64,000 nt of DNA from Symsagittifera roscoffensis (lineage: Eukaryota; Xenacoelomorpha; Acoela; Convolutidae), in the NCBI RefSeq assembly GCF_963678635.1, contig NC_087071.1:33699548-33763547 (forward strand), written 5' to 3'. Position numbers and translations under genes: made by a program. Position 1 is the stretch's first letter. Every line of letters begins with the position of its first letter. This document shows, one piece after another, positions 1-10,152 of this stretch. Below the pieces are notes generated by a model, which saw only the letters and a program-made list of their open reading frames with translations, made no database searches and was not told where the DNA came from.

Positions 1-715
1 AAACGTAATCTGACTGTTCTGTGATGGCGGTATCATCGTTTGAATTTTGAGGTCTGAAATTTTTTCTTGCTTGTGAAATTAAATCTATATTATGTGTGAA
101 ATAATCTATTATAAACCATGCCAAGATTTTTTGTAAGTCATGTTTTGTATGTTGTGAAACATCATCTTTAGCAAAATTTTCTTTAATTATATGTAGAAAA
201 GTTGAAAATAGTGTGATTTCATGTCGTACCTTAATATGTTTGGATGTCTCTGTCGGTGAGACACTTGGGATTGTAATTTCGTTCTCTAATATGGAGATAT
301 AACTATATATTATGGCAAAAACTTCATTAGTGAATATGGAGTTTGCTCTTTGTGAGTTATGATATTGTATGCTTTTTATGTATTCTGAGAATACTTTTGA
401 AAATTCTAAATCAAGGTCGTCTGTTTGAATTACATATTTGCGGTGATTCGGGTTTGGTGAGCTGAATTCTATGGTGTAGATTCCGTATTGTTGTGTCAAA
501 TTACATATATCTTTCAGATAGTGATCAATAATTTCTCTTTTGATCTTTACATCTGGGAACTCTGCTTTACATGGGCTGATTCCGGGTTCAAATAAATTTA
601 GTAGTAAATTCTTGCAAAGTATATGCTGTCCTCTATCATTAGGTGCATCTACGAGGAAGGGGAAGATATCGTCATCATCTTGACTATCTTCACTTGGAGT
701 GTGTGTTTGGCTCAT
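1..715 (-). CDS. Partial ORF, 238 codons, unknown protein of a virus- or retroelement-like unit
   Basis: An uninterrupted frame starts at ATG 715-713 on the minus strand and runs off the window at base 1, so the C-terminus is missing. The first 20 residues are acidic, with a run of four Asp (SQDDDDIF). The rest is a mixed, probably globular sequence with no motif I recognise: no protease DTG, no RT YxDD, no zinc knuckle. A 238-codon open frame in DNA this AT-rich is unlikely by chance. It overlaps the upstream ORF (690-1157) by 26 nt in the +1 frame relative to that ORF, as in compact retroelement or viral gene pairs. It could be a capsid-like or structural protein. Function is unknown; that it is coding is moderately sure. 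Confidence 0.6.
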   Translation of the reverse strand, partial: MSQTHTPSEDSQDDDDIFPFLVDAPNDRGQHILCKNLLLNLFEPGISPCKAEFPDVKIKREIIDHYLKDICNLTQQYGIYTIEFSSPNPNHRKYVIQTDDLDLEFSKVFSEYIKSIQYHNSQRANSIFTNEVFAIIYSYISILENEITIPSVSPTETSKHIKVRHEITLFSTFLHIIKENFAKDDVSQHTKHDLQKILAWFIIDYFTHNIDLISQARKNFRPQNSNDDTAITEQSDYV

Positions 716-1157
716 TTTTTCGTTTAATGACTGTTAATAGGTAATTATCGATGTGTCTAATTGGTTGATTCCAATTATATAAATGTACTGGTTTGTGTTT
801 ATATTGCTTTTTTATTCTTCTTTTTCCTCTTTTTGATGAATTTGAAGTTGTTTCTGAGTCGGAAAAATATAATTGATCGTGAATGGGGCAATTTTTATCT
901 ATAGATTCTTTTAATTTATAAAGTTCGTCTAAATTGCTGGCTTCTGATTCTGAAAATGCGTTTCTATTTTTGGAAAATCTTTTTCGTGTTATTTGTCTTT
1001 GTTTAGTTATTATTTTTCTTTTTAGTGTTTGTCGTTTTGTTCTAATATATCCAACTGTTTGTGTGTGAGGTGTGATTACAAGGTCGTATTTTTTGTTATC
1101 TATTTCACAGTTGTGCAAAACGATTGTTTGTTTGTTTCCTAGATTTTTAAATGACAT
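690..1157 (-). CDS. Basic 155-residue ORF of unknown function, overlapping the next ORF
   Basis: Starts at ATG 1157-1155 and ends with TGA at 692-690. The protein is strongly basic. Lys/Arg clusters lie around residues 40-62 (KRQTLKRK, KQRQITRKR) and 108-120 (KRGKRRIKKQ), with an acidic/serine stretch between them (FSESEAS, FSDSETTSNSS). This suggests a nucleic-acid-binding or nuclear protein, or the basic tail of a gag-like polyprotein. No zinc-binding motif is seen. The stop lies 26 nt inside the following ORF, which is in the +1 frame, so expression by frameshift or reinitiation is possible. I do not recognise a family. Confidence 0.5.
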   Translation of the reverse strand: MSFKNLGNKQTIVLHNCEIDNKKYDLVITPHTQTVGYIRTKRQTLKRKIITKQRQITRKRFSKNRNAFSESEASNLDELYKLKESIDKNCPIHDQLYFSDSETTSNSSKRGKRRIKKQYKHKPVHLYNWNQPIRHIDNYLLTVIKRKNEPNTHSK

Positions 1158-2085
1158 AAGGTTTAGGATGATGGATGCAAAAAGTTTTTAGATGATTTCT
1201 ATATTCTTAAATTGTTAGTCCTTACGATTTTTTGGTTAGCTTAACCTGGGTCTATTTGTTCAGGGTTGGAGAGAAAAGTATATCGATTCCGAAGAATGAT
1301 TTTTTACTTTCTCGTGGCTAGTATAAGCTAAGGTGTTAACTTACTTAATCTTACTTAAGGGTAGTGATTGTGTTCAACGGTTGGAGAATAGTAAATCGAT
1401 CCACAAGGTTCAGGTATAATTAGAACGCGAGTAGTTCGTTAGATACTATTTTAAACTTACTAAGTCTATGATTTATCCTGGGTCTGGTAAGAGGAGGGTT
1501 CAAGTGAAGGATGAATAACCGAAGTTCTTCACTGTTTATCCTAATTTGAATGATTAGTTTTGTTCAAAAATTTCTATTAGTCTTGGGTTTTTTTGAAAGG
1601 GTTGGATAGTGAATCGACGTTTGAGGTCGTTAGACACTAGCTAAGTGGGTGGGGGAGAACAAAATTGTTCTATTGATCCAAGGATAGGCCTTGATGATCA
1701 AGTTTAAATTTAATTAAATAGAAAATGAATTAAGATCCAAGGATAAGCCTTGATGATCTGATTTTAAAATTAAGTGAATTTAAGTTTAAAATGGTTTAAA
1801 TTTGTTTTTTAAAAAAGATTTAGTGTTTTAATGATATTAGTGAGCTTATGATTGCTGTTATGTTTTAGGTGATGAAGCTGAGACAACTGATGATTTTATG
1901 ATTACTAACAGTTTATTGTCATGCTACTAATTTTTATTTTGATTTTCAATAAATATTTTCCAAACATGTTTTATATAATACTGCAGAATTTTAGGAAAAC
2001 GATCTGAGATATTTTTATCAATCGTTATTGTATATTAATATTTTGTTTAGCGCCTGTAATGAGCATGAAGATTGGCGTCAAGATT
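1158..2085. repeat. Non-coding spacer with loosely repeated units
   Basis: No credible gene. Three imperfect copies of a GGTTGGA...AGTxxATCGA motif lie at 1263-1287, 1378-1400 and 1598-1618. Each is followed by related GTTAGAxACTA or CTAAG text, so a diverged unit of about 110 bp seems to be repeated. A 25-bp sequence, GATCCAAGGATA followed by GCCTTGATGATC with one variable base, occurs at 1675-1699 and 1734-1758, 59 bp apart; each copy can form a short CAAGG/CCTTG stem. The stretch could be a leader or LTR-like region of the minus-strand ORF unit. Confidence 0.4.
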
Positions 2086-2430
2086 TTATGTTTGCAAATG
2101 AAAATCTAAATTCATTGCTAATAAAATTCTAAATACAAAAGTCTGTGTTGGCTTTTGCCGTACTATCATATAACTATTTGGTAAGTTTCTACTTTGTCGT
2201 ATGTCGTCTCTGGTTCGAGGTATTCTTCCAATTCCGGGTAGTTCTATTATCGTTCGGAATATTGGCTCTGATCTATTGAGTCGTAGAGACATTTCGATTA
2301 AATTATCGTCGTATAACATTTTAAAAATGTTTTGTCTAAATTCTAATCTATTTTTGGTTAATTCTAAGCTATTAAGGTCTTGTTCGAGAATTATGGTCGC
2401 ACCAGATGAGTTATAACCGAGGTGGTTAAC
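2086..2430 (-). CDS. Open frame of 114 codons, unknown, possibly part of the same element
   Basis: The minus strand is open from just after a TGA at 2433-2431 to a stop at 2088-2086. The first ATG is at 2319 (77 residues); the open part upstream of it could come from splicing or decay. The sequence is rich in charged residues with leucines at helical spacing (LEQDLNSLELTKNRLEF), followed by ELPGIGRIPRTRDDIRQSR. Local GC is higher than in the flanks and amino-acid use looks protein-like. The opposite strand also carries a 71-codon frame at 2201-2416, so coding is not certain. Confidence 0.3.
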   Translation of the reverse strand, partial: VNHLGYNSSGATIILEQDLNSLELTKNRLEFRQNIFKMLYDDNLIEMSLRLNRSEPIFRTIIELPGIGRIPRTRDDIRQSRNLPNSYMIVRQKPTQTFVFRILLAMNLDFHLQT

Positions 2431-2869
2431 TCATAGAGTAATTTCGGATAGGGTACACCGTCTGCTCGTCACGCTATCTTATTTTCGGCCGGATAGATTC
2501 GTGCAACTTCTTAGTCTAATACCGATCCTAATCTTACTCTTATACTTATCTAGTCTCAGGTTGCTTAACTAGTCTCTGCTAGGCTCAATTGATCTAGGGT
2601 ATACTGGTTTATTGCGGCTGCTGAAGTTCACTTGGAGAGTCAACTAATTTCTAAGTTAAATTCAAATCTCTCTGGTGCTGAAATTACAAGTAATTTCAGC
2701 ACTTACAAATAAGTGGGTTGTTAGTTAGATGGATCATGATTGGTTAATATTAAATACTTTACAATGGTAAAATATCTAATTTATCCAATCATAAAATGTA
2801 GTTTAGATCAGGTTCCACCTATCCGGGTTTTACAGAGTTTTTTAGAATAGTCTTTCTGTAATTCAAAGG

Positions 2870-3345
2870 ATGGATGATGGACGTTGGTATTTGGCGAACA
2901 TCATAATTCTTCTGGGTTTTCGTGTTAGAGAAGTTCCAGGTTCAATCGCTGTGTCTTCTCATGACAACGACTGGGTTTTCGCAACAAACTCAAATCTGAT
3001 TTCAGAATGGTTGGCTATGACAGGTTTTTCTGTTCCATGTAGAGAACTTCTTTTGGGTTGACCTTGTCTGGGAATGGCGTGGAGATTGTGCGTGGAGGGG
3101 ATGCTTGGTTACTCGGATCTGTACGTATACTTGAACATCGAGGTGGTCATTGGTCTAGTTCAATGAAGTCCTTTTCTGCGAAGTCAAGTCGTACTCTAAA
3201 TCCTTTGAGTTGTGATTGTGAGCGGCATATTGATTGTGGTTGGCCATTCTTTTTCGAGTGTAGTGGGGTCATTTTGTCTTTGGATGTTCGTCTTTGGTGT
3301 TGTATGCTGATCTATATACTGCAAGGTATAATTTACATTTTATAA
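2870..3345 (-). pseudogene. Decayed coding-like DNA, minus strand, unidentified
   Basis: This stretch is less AT-rich than its surroundings. On the minus strand, protein-like segments alternate between frames with stops between them: for example GFRVRLDFAEKDFIELDQ near 3195-3150, then PFPDKVNPKEVLYMEQKNLS near 3080-3030, then ANHSEIRFEFVAKTQSLS near 3015-2960. Two plus-strand frames, 63 and 95 codons, cover the same bases. I read it as a frameshifted relic upstream of the minus-strand ORF series, perhaps of the same element. No family is recognised. Confidence 0.2.
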
Positions 3346-3633
3346 ATTTTTTATTAGTTTGGTGTTTTAATTATGATTTTGGTTAGTTGTTTTCACAAAA
3401 GCTTTTTGTTTTAGTTCGGTTATTTTGAAGAGTTACTCACCCTTGAGTACCTCTTTTTAAAAATAGAAGTGTGGTCACAAAGCGTGGATGTAGCGCGGTG
3501 GGTTAGGCCGGCTATAGAGCATGCTCAGGACGTCCTCTCTGGTGGGTTAGGCCAGGAGTGGGAGTATGATTTCGTGCGGTTTCTGTGAGAGATCCTGTTA
3601 TGTTCGCTAAAAGTATAGTTTTGAGAGAGCTTA
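3346..3633. other. Intergenic, no gene seen
   Basis: Contains a GC-richer patch at 3485-3600 in which GGTGGGTTAGGCC occurs at 3498-3510 and again, shifted by one base in context, near 3541-3553. The first copy resembles a Pol III A box, but no B box or tRNA fold follows. Confidence 0.3.
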
Positions 3634-4146
3634 TTGTTCCGACTTTCGATACGAAAGTAACGGAATATTTGTGCTCGGGGTGGTTTTTTTTTCTTCAGAC
3701 AAATTTCGACTTTTTAACTGGCAATTTTTGACGGATTCTTTTTATCATTCAAAAATTATTGTTGTTCTGAGCTTAAATTTGAAAAGATATTTCACCTGTG
3801 ATCAATATTAGTAAAGTTATGGGGTTTAAAGATAGCCATTTTGGGCATTTTGAGCTTCGAGCTATTAACGCGTGAGCCGAGATTTAATCCTTCTTATAAA
3901 TCGTTCCAAATTGGTTGAACGAAGCTTATTAGACATAATTGATTTGTTACAAGGAACGAAATCTATCTTTTTCTACTTTATATGGCGTGTGAGTGGATGA
4001 TTTCCATTAAAAAATTTCAAATTTTAGAGAAAAAAAATTCATTTTTTTTTAATTCATTTAATTTTTTTTATGTTATTACTGCTCCATAAACCTTAAAAGG
4101 CAGTCGGCACATTCAAGGCTTCGCCCTGATACGAGCAGTCTTGTTT
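3634..4146 (+). mobile_element. Hairpin-ended repeat, copy A (~513 bp)
   Basis: Begins TTGTTCCGACTTTCGATACG and ends with a GC-rich block closing in GCAGTCTTGTTT. The 5' end carries the perfect stem-loop CTTTCGATACGAAAG. The 3' end carries CAAGGCTTCGCCCTG, an imperfect version of a stem-loop that is perfect in other copies. TGTTCCGACT near the 5' end recurs inverted, with little change, near the 3' end of other copies. No ORF is present, so it is non-autonomous. Class uncertain: MITE-like, or a hairpin-terminated element. Confidence 0.65.
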
Positions 4147-5232
4147 ATATCTAATTTCAATCTTGTAAGTGAAATTGTACGGTGTTGAAATGTTTAGAAT
4201 TAAAATAGTGGAAACCCAATTTTCAATTTATCAGGTTCTGGGTCTTTCCCATTCCATTATATCTTCCAATATCCTTACCATAATAGTTTCAAAACAAGAA
4301 GCTAATAATGTTTATTCTAAATTAATTTTACCTTAAAGCGGCATAATTTTACGTTAACGATAGAAGGTGGCTGTATGAGAACTCCCCACTTTTTACAGCA
4401 TAAAAGCGAGATATTGTTCAAAGAGATTTCGATCTATTCTTTAAAAAACAACCCGGCGTATTTTGCATTACCTACAAAGCTCGTACAGAGGAAAAATGTT
4501 CAAGTTTGACCTGGGAAGCGCAAGTATTGAAAAATCATTCTATCATAGTGTGTAGCTTCTTGAAATTCAAAATTTCAAGAAGCGAGTTTTCTTCAGACGG
4601 TTAGTCGGCAAGAAAGTGTGTTACGGCTTCTAGAACCAAATAGAAACCCGTTGAGTGGTAGAGATGTTTTCGTGTTTTGCCTAAATTAAACAATTATTTA
4701 GAGGAAAAACACAAAAAGGCAAATAAAATTTTTAGAAAATCAGCTGCTTTTCAATTTCATAACACTGCCAGACACAAATACCAGGGTTTCCGTCCATGCA
4801 AGGAAAACGCCTACCATACTTTTGTGCTGATTTAAACTATTGGAATAAAAACTTATAATACATTTTTCACAGAAAAAAATTGTATGACGAGCATTTTCTC
4901 AACCGAAATTTTTTTGTTCCGAAAAATCGTAAAAATTGTTTTATAATTACAAAAATTTGTTGGCGGCAGTCTTGATTTAAAAAAGCACATTTTTTTTGAA
5001 TAAATATGTTTATTTTACAAGTTACTTTATGAAAATTGTTTGATATTCAATTTTTAAAGAAAAAAAAACAAGTAAATCTCTTTAAATCTCTTTTTTTGGT
5101 TGAAAAGTTTCTTCCCTGCCCGAATATATACCATTTACAAAAAAATGCCAACAAAAATTGACTTTTTGTGTCTATAACATGGTCCAGAAAAAAACCAAAA
5201 AATCACAAGCAAACCTTTTTCAATCACACTTA
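4147..5232. other. AT-rich spacer between repeat copies
   Basis: No gene, and no long repeat apart from the hairpin at 4555-4583. Many A and T homopolymer runs. No frame is worth calling. Confidence 0.5.
4555..4583. repeat. Perfect 13-bp inverted repeat with 3-nt loop
   Basis: GCTTCTTGAAATT, loop CAA, then its exact reverse complement. A transcript of either strand would fold into a 13-bp stem. There is no neighbouring gene to regulate and no T-run typical of a terminator. Confidence 0.7.
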
Positions 5233-5761
5233 TTGTTGCGACTTTCGATACGAAACTAACGGAATATTTGTGCTCGGGTGGGTTTTTTTTTCTTCAGACA
5301 AATTTCGACTTTTTAACTAGCCATTTTTGACTGAATTTTCTTACATCATTCGAAAGCTATTGTTGTCTTGAGCTTTAATTTGAAAAGATATTGCACCTGT
5401 GATCTTTTTTCGTAAGTTATGAGGGTTTAAAGATTGCCATTTGGGCCAATTTGGGTCAATTAACGCGCGATATATTTCGCGCTACTAACGCGTAAGCGGA
5501 GAAATAATCCGTCTTGGAAATCGTTCTAAATTGGTTGAAAGAAGATTATATGCCGCAATTGATTTGTTACAAGGAGCGAAAGCTATCTTTTTGAACTTTA
5601 TATGGCGTGTGGGGGGATAATTTTCATGAATAATTTCAAATTAAAAAAAAAAATTTCATTTTGTTTATTCAATTTAATTTTTTTATGTTATTACTGCTCC
5701 ATAAACTTTAAAAGGCAGTCGGAACATTCAAGTCCTCGCCCTGATACGAGCAGTCTTGTTT
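5233..5761 (+). mobile_element. Hairpin-ended repeat, copy B (~529 bp)
   Basis: Same order of blocks as copy A: TTGTTGCGACTTTCGATACG start, a TTTGAAAAGATAT block, an inner GCGCGATATATTTCGCGC palindrome, TATGGCGTGT, CTCCATAAAC, and a GCAGTCTTGTTT end. The 5' stem is damaged (CGAAAC) and the 3' loop is mutated (CAAGTCCTCGCCCTG), so it is older than copy D. Confidence 0.65.
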
Positions 5762-6888
5762 CTACTTAAGGTTTGTCGTCACATTACTTTTGTAGGATTT
5801 AGCGGGATCAAAATATGAATCAGCTTTTAAATGTGTTGACTGACTTTCATCGACACTCCTCTTACATTTTGCTGATCCCGCTTACAAGTTGCAAACTTTG
5901 TTTATATTTAGCGGAATTTGCTTAGGAATGCAAATTTCACATGCAAATGTGGACTCTGCGATAGCGTATGCTTTGTAACACATATATACAGGATTTTTTG
6001 TTTGTGGATTCCATAAACTGTTCCGGAATCCGCAAAACATAACGCAAATTCGTTAAATTTTCCTGTTTTTGGAGCAATTTTAGTAAGCGCTACAATGTTT
6101 CAGCTAATTTTTCGTGGAAACCAAAACAGCAAACGACATCAGAGAAAAGTAACAGTGCCTCGTACTCGCTGACAATTCTGTTTCCTACTTGTTGCGGAAT
6201 CCCTCAGAACACACAGTTTGGTCTCGTAATGATATATATTAAACATAGAATGAAGACAAATGCAATCGTTTATTTTTCTAATGATAAATTCAATTACTTA
6301 TAAGACATTTAGTATCTATACCTAATTACTGAAACAACGTTTCAATTGATTTCAACTCCTTAAGTCTAACTTTTTCTTGATTATTGTTTTCCGAAAAACT
6401 TGTTTTCTTCCATTTTTCAGAGATGAAGGATTGTTTCAACCAAACAGTTTGAAGCTGGACTATTTTGAAAAAATTGTTTATTCACGGCATTATCTTTAAA
6501 TTAGGTTAATTGTTTTCTTTGTTGAATTTGTTCTCGTCAGTATTAGTCTTTGAGTAATAAATACACAATCATTGATTTTTGATTTTGTAGTGTCATTTGA
6601 TATTTGGTTTTTCAATTGTATACATTAAGTTTTTCCAAGCATAAGCAAGAAAAAATGAACAAGTTGAGTTCAGGTTCTATGTTTTCATAAAACAAATTTA
6701 AAAAACACAATTTTTTCTAGATTTTTTCTCAGATGGAGCAGGGAGAAAGTTTGGTTAACTCGTCAAAATTTTAACTCAAAATCCTTTTCAATGCAAATGA
6801 TGAGCAAATGCTTAGTTTTGATAAGTATTAAGAAACGCGACCACTTCCATGTTAACTCTTGAATTCTTGACCTTGATTAAGAAAGTAA
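5762..6888. other. AT-rich spacer with a trace of a dispersed repeat
   Basis: No gene. Around 6187-6231, TTGTTGCGGAATCCC followed by CAGTTTGGTCTCGTAATG matches the 3' part of the repeat family seen at 16.1-16.25 kb and, inverted, at 22.94-24.03 kb. Confidence 0.45.
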
Positions 6889-7373
6889 TTGTTCCGACTT
6901 TCGATACGAAAGTAACGGAATATTTGTGCTCGAGGTGGGTTTTTTTTCTTCAGACAAATTTCGACTTTTTAACTAGCCATTTTCGACGGAATTTTTTTAT
7001 ATCGTTCAAAAACTATCCTGAGCTTAAAGCGTTTCCTGAGCTTAAATTTGAAAAGATATTTCACCTTTGACTATTTTTCGTAAAGTAATGAGGGTTTAAA
7101 GATTGCCATTTTGGCCATTTTGACCAATTTGGGACAATTAACGCGCGATATAATTCGCGCTATTAACGCGTAAGCGGAGATTTAATCCGTCTTAGAAATC
7201 GTTCCAAATTGGTTGAAAGAAGCTTATTTGCATAATTGATGTGTTACAAGGAGCGAAATCTATTGTTTTGTACTGTATATGGCGTGTGGGGGATGATTTT
7301 CAAAGAAAAATTTTCAAATTTGCGAAAAAACTTTTTTCATTTTTATTTTAGTTCATTTAATTTTTTAATGTTG
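6889..7373 (+). mobile_element. Hairpin-ended repeat, copy C, 5' part (interrupted)
   Basis: Begins TTGTTCCGACTTTCGATACG with an intact 5' stem-loop and runs to ATGTTG at 7368-7373, where copy D is inserted. Its missing 3' part continues at 7891-7967. It has a short internal duplication, CTGAGCTTAAA, at about 7018-7045. Confidence 0.65.
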
Positions 7374-7890
7374 TTGTTCCGACTTTTGATACGAAAATAA
7401 CGGATTATTTGTGCTCGGGGTGGGTTTTTTTTTTCTTCGGACAAATTTTGACTTTTTGACGGAATGTTTTAATATCATTCAAAAGGTATTGGTGTCCTGA
7501 GCTCAAAATTTGAAAAGACATTTCACCTGTGATCGTTTTTCGTGAAGTTACTGGGGTTTAATGATTGCCATTTTCGCCAATTTGGGACAATTAATGCGCA
7601 ATTTATTTCGCGCTATTAACGTGTAAGCGGAGAGTTAATCCGTCTTAAAATCGTTCTAAATTGATTGAAAGAAGCTTATTTGCCAAATTGGTTTGTTACA
7701 AGGAGCTAAATCTATTTTTTGTACTTTATATGGCGTGTGGGGGGCTGATTTTTTATAAAAAATATTCAAATTTAAAAAAAAACACATTTTATTTTATTAC
7801 ATTTAATTTTTTATGTTATTACTTCTCCATAAAACCTTAAAAGGCAGTCGGAACATTCAGGGCTTCGCCCTGATAAGAGCAGTCTTGTTT
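7374..7890 (+). mobile_element. Hairpin-ended repeat, copy D, nested in copy C
   Basis: A full-length 517-bp copy from TTGTTCCGACTTTTGATACG to AGTCTTGTTT. The direct repeat ATGTTG flanks it at 7368-7373 and 7891-7896, which fits a 6-bp target-site duplication. The 3' stem-loop CAGGGCTTCGCCCTG is perfect. This copy defines the ends of the family. Confidence 0.7.
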
Positions 7891-7967
7891 ATGTTGTAAC
7901 TGCTCCATAAACGTTAATAGGCAGTCGGAACTTTCAGGGCTTCGCCCTGATACGAACAGTCTTGTTT
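7891..7967 (+). mobile_element. Hairpin-ended repeat, copy C, 3' remainder
   Basis: Starts with the second ATGTTG and continues with the CTGCTCCATAAACG block, CAGGGCTTCGCCCTG and CAGTCTTGTTT. This is exactly the part that copy C lacks. Confidence 0.65.
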
Positions 7968-8344
7968 GATATTTATAGATATCTGAATTTAAAAATTTGA
8001 CTCTATCTCATTGAAGCAATACCAGATTAAAACTGGAAAAAAATTAAAATATCCACAACCAATGAAATTTTTTTGTGGGGGTCTATCTGATCGGGTAGTT
8101 ACAGTGGGAAAGGGCAGGCTTGTTCCTGTTCTGGAGTTTACTATTTATTTAGAACCAATTTTGCTTCTCGTGTTAAACTTCGGCCTCTATGTGATAACAA
8201 TATGCCAGATAATGTCCTCAAAATCATAACTAAACACATAACAAAAAATGGGGTCCCTCGGAATGTCTATTTGAATCAAAGGTCTAAATTCACATCAAAA
8301 ACGGTTTAATTTTCTGTAACATTTAGGATTATGGGGTAGATTAA

Positions 8345-8767
8345 CCGCCAGTAAATGATCAAAGGGCGACCGGGTGCGTCGAACGCTTCATTGGACGCTT
8401 GAAAGTTTTTTACAGACTTATGCAAAAGAGAAAGAACATTGCAACTGGGAGTCTATGGCCAAACGTGCCCCCGAGGAGTTCTTGTTTGCACCCAACGCTG
8501 CCCTTTGAAGAACATCAGTGGCTCAAAGCAAACACCGTGCTTAGAAATTTAAACAAAAAACTGTTACTTCAGAATCATAAAAGGGAAAGGGTGATTCGCC
8601 AAAAATCTGCTTGTTCTGACAAAGACGAGTCACTTCTTAGCAAGATACCTGACTCCCCGAAAACAAATTGCAACATGATATCCAAAAAAACATCCGATGC
8701 GAGTCACAGAGAATCTGGTGACAGAGGACGGGAGTTCGAGGACACCAGGAATGCAAAAATTGTGTAA
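8345..8767 (+). pseudogene. Retroelement integrase core and tail, remnant
   Basis: The frame is open from just after TAA 8342-8344 to TAA near 8767. Its N-terminal part reads NDQRATGCVERFIGRLKVFY. This matches the end of the DDE integrase core of LTR retroelements (NGxxERxxxxLK), where the Glu is catalytic. The next block of the family (W...YN) appears in the neighbouring frame as NWESMAKRAPEEFLFAPNAA, so a frameshift is likely. The main frame goes on with HPTLPFEEHQWLKAN and a long basic, polar tail. The first two catalytic Asp residues, RT and protease are absent. It is a truncated relic; the exact superfamily (Gypsy or BEL) cannot be told. Confidence 0.5.
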
Positions 8768-10152
8768 GGACGAAACAATGGGTGGACAGAACTTTTATTT
8801 CAGACCATAAAAGAAACGTAACATTAAGTATAGCTTAATTAAACATCGGGGAAGATTTAAGCGTAAGATAACCCTAGCAAAGAGTTTGATGCTTAGAAGT
8901 TTCGGAGTTGCAAAGAAGATATTCTCAATACACTAGGAGAGTTGTCCAATGGTTGAGCCGAGTTCGCCTACAATAGCAGATCCAAGTAAGAAAAAGGATC
9001 CAAACATCGACAAGACGCAGCAAAAAACAGGAAGTCAAAAACCTGGGTCAATTACCCAGACTCCGAATTGGAATTGGAAATTCTTCCATATGGCCTTACG
9101 TTACAGTTATTTGTGCGCGGAATAGACATAAAATCTGTAAATGGGATCCACGGAAAAATTGGAAAAATTATACAAATTCGTCTCTGTGTTTCAGTGATCT
9201 AAAGACACCCAATTGGGCGCTTACCGACTGCACAGTTAGTTCCGACCGCAAGGATGAAGAAAACACACAGTCCGAATATAGTTTGTTTGTAATAGGCTAG
9301 TAATAATTTGTAATAGGTAGAAATACACAGAGAGAAGAGTGAGAAAAAGTGCGAACTCCTCGAAATTTGAAATAGTCAAAATAGAGACAATAATTAGAAT
9401 AAAAAGGGACTTTTTGAGAGTTTTGCGGGCTTTTTGACTTTTGAAGCGAATGCATAAAATCTCTAGTAATTTGTTTTCTTTAAGTTTATGCAATGAAACA
9501 CGGATTATAAGCAATTTTAAAAAAAAAATCGTCGAGTTCCTACTGCAAAAAATCAAATTGACGGAAGTGTTATGACAAAATTTTTCATTTATTTGAATAA
9601 AAGGCGTTCGGAATGAAATATGGTGCTCTTCTCCTGTTGAAAAATTGTTTTTTTTTTCGAGAAGGAAGAAAACAAAACATTTTGGTAAACAAATATGCCA
9701 CATCTTCACCTATAACGTAGTCCAGACAAAATTTTTTTACGCAAGACAAAGAAAGATAACAATACACTTTGTTTTTATAAATTAAAGTAAGCCTTAGGCG
9801 TTTTTATTTTGGTATAAAAACCGGCGACGGTTTTAAATTACCTCAATTTTTAACGCAGAAAAACTTATTGTCATAAATCTGACATTATGATGGCGCTACT
9901 TAAAATGCAAGCTAATTTTGTAAGTTTGCGCGTCAAACTGCGGGCTTCGTATATAAGACATTTCTTGATGCTCGTTTTTTAGGACCAAAAACAATTATGA
10001 AAAGTAAGATGATAAAAACATTTATGGTTTCCCGTGGCAGTGGATTAAAAACAATAGACTAACATTTTAATTGACTTTTTGTGTTGCGATCAGTTTTGAT
10101 ACTCTTGCTTATTATATTAACAAAAATATACCAAAATCTGTACAACCGAAAC
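8768..10152. other. Retroelement tail, then AT-rich DNA; no firm gene
   Basis: 8768-9230 is less AT-rich and may be the tail of the integrase-bearing element. It has a 58-codon ATG frame at 8949-9125 (Pro/Lys/Gln-rich start, then WNWKFFHMALRYSYLCAE) that I cannot assign. 9236-10152 is AT-rich. The 157-codon minus-strand frame at 9236-9709 is hydrophobic and biased in the way expected of random AT-rich DNA. Confidence 0.35.

Noticed and set aside
3485-3560. tRNA or tRNA-derived SINE (TAGCGCGGTGGGTTAGG resembles an A box)
   Set aside because: No B box at the right distance and no cloverleaf could be drawn.
9236-9709. 157-codon minus-strand ORF, hydrophobic
   Set aside because: Composition follows AT-rich DNA (Leu, Ile, Phe, Lys), no domain or start context, and an overlapping frame on the same strand.
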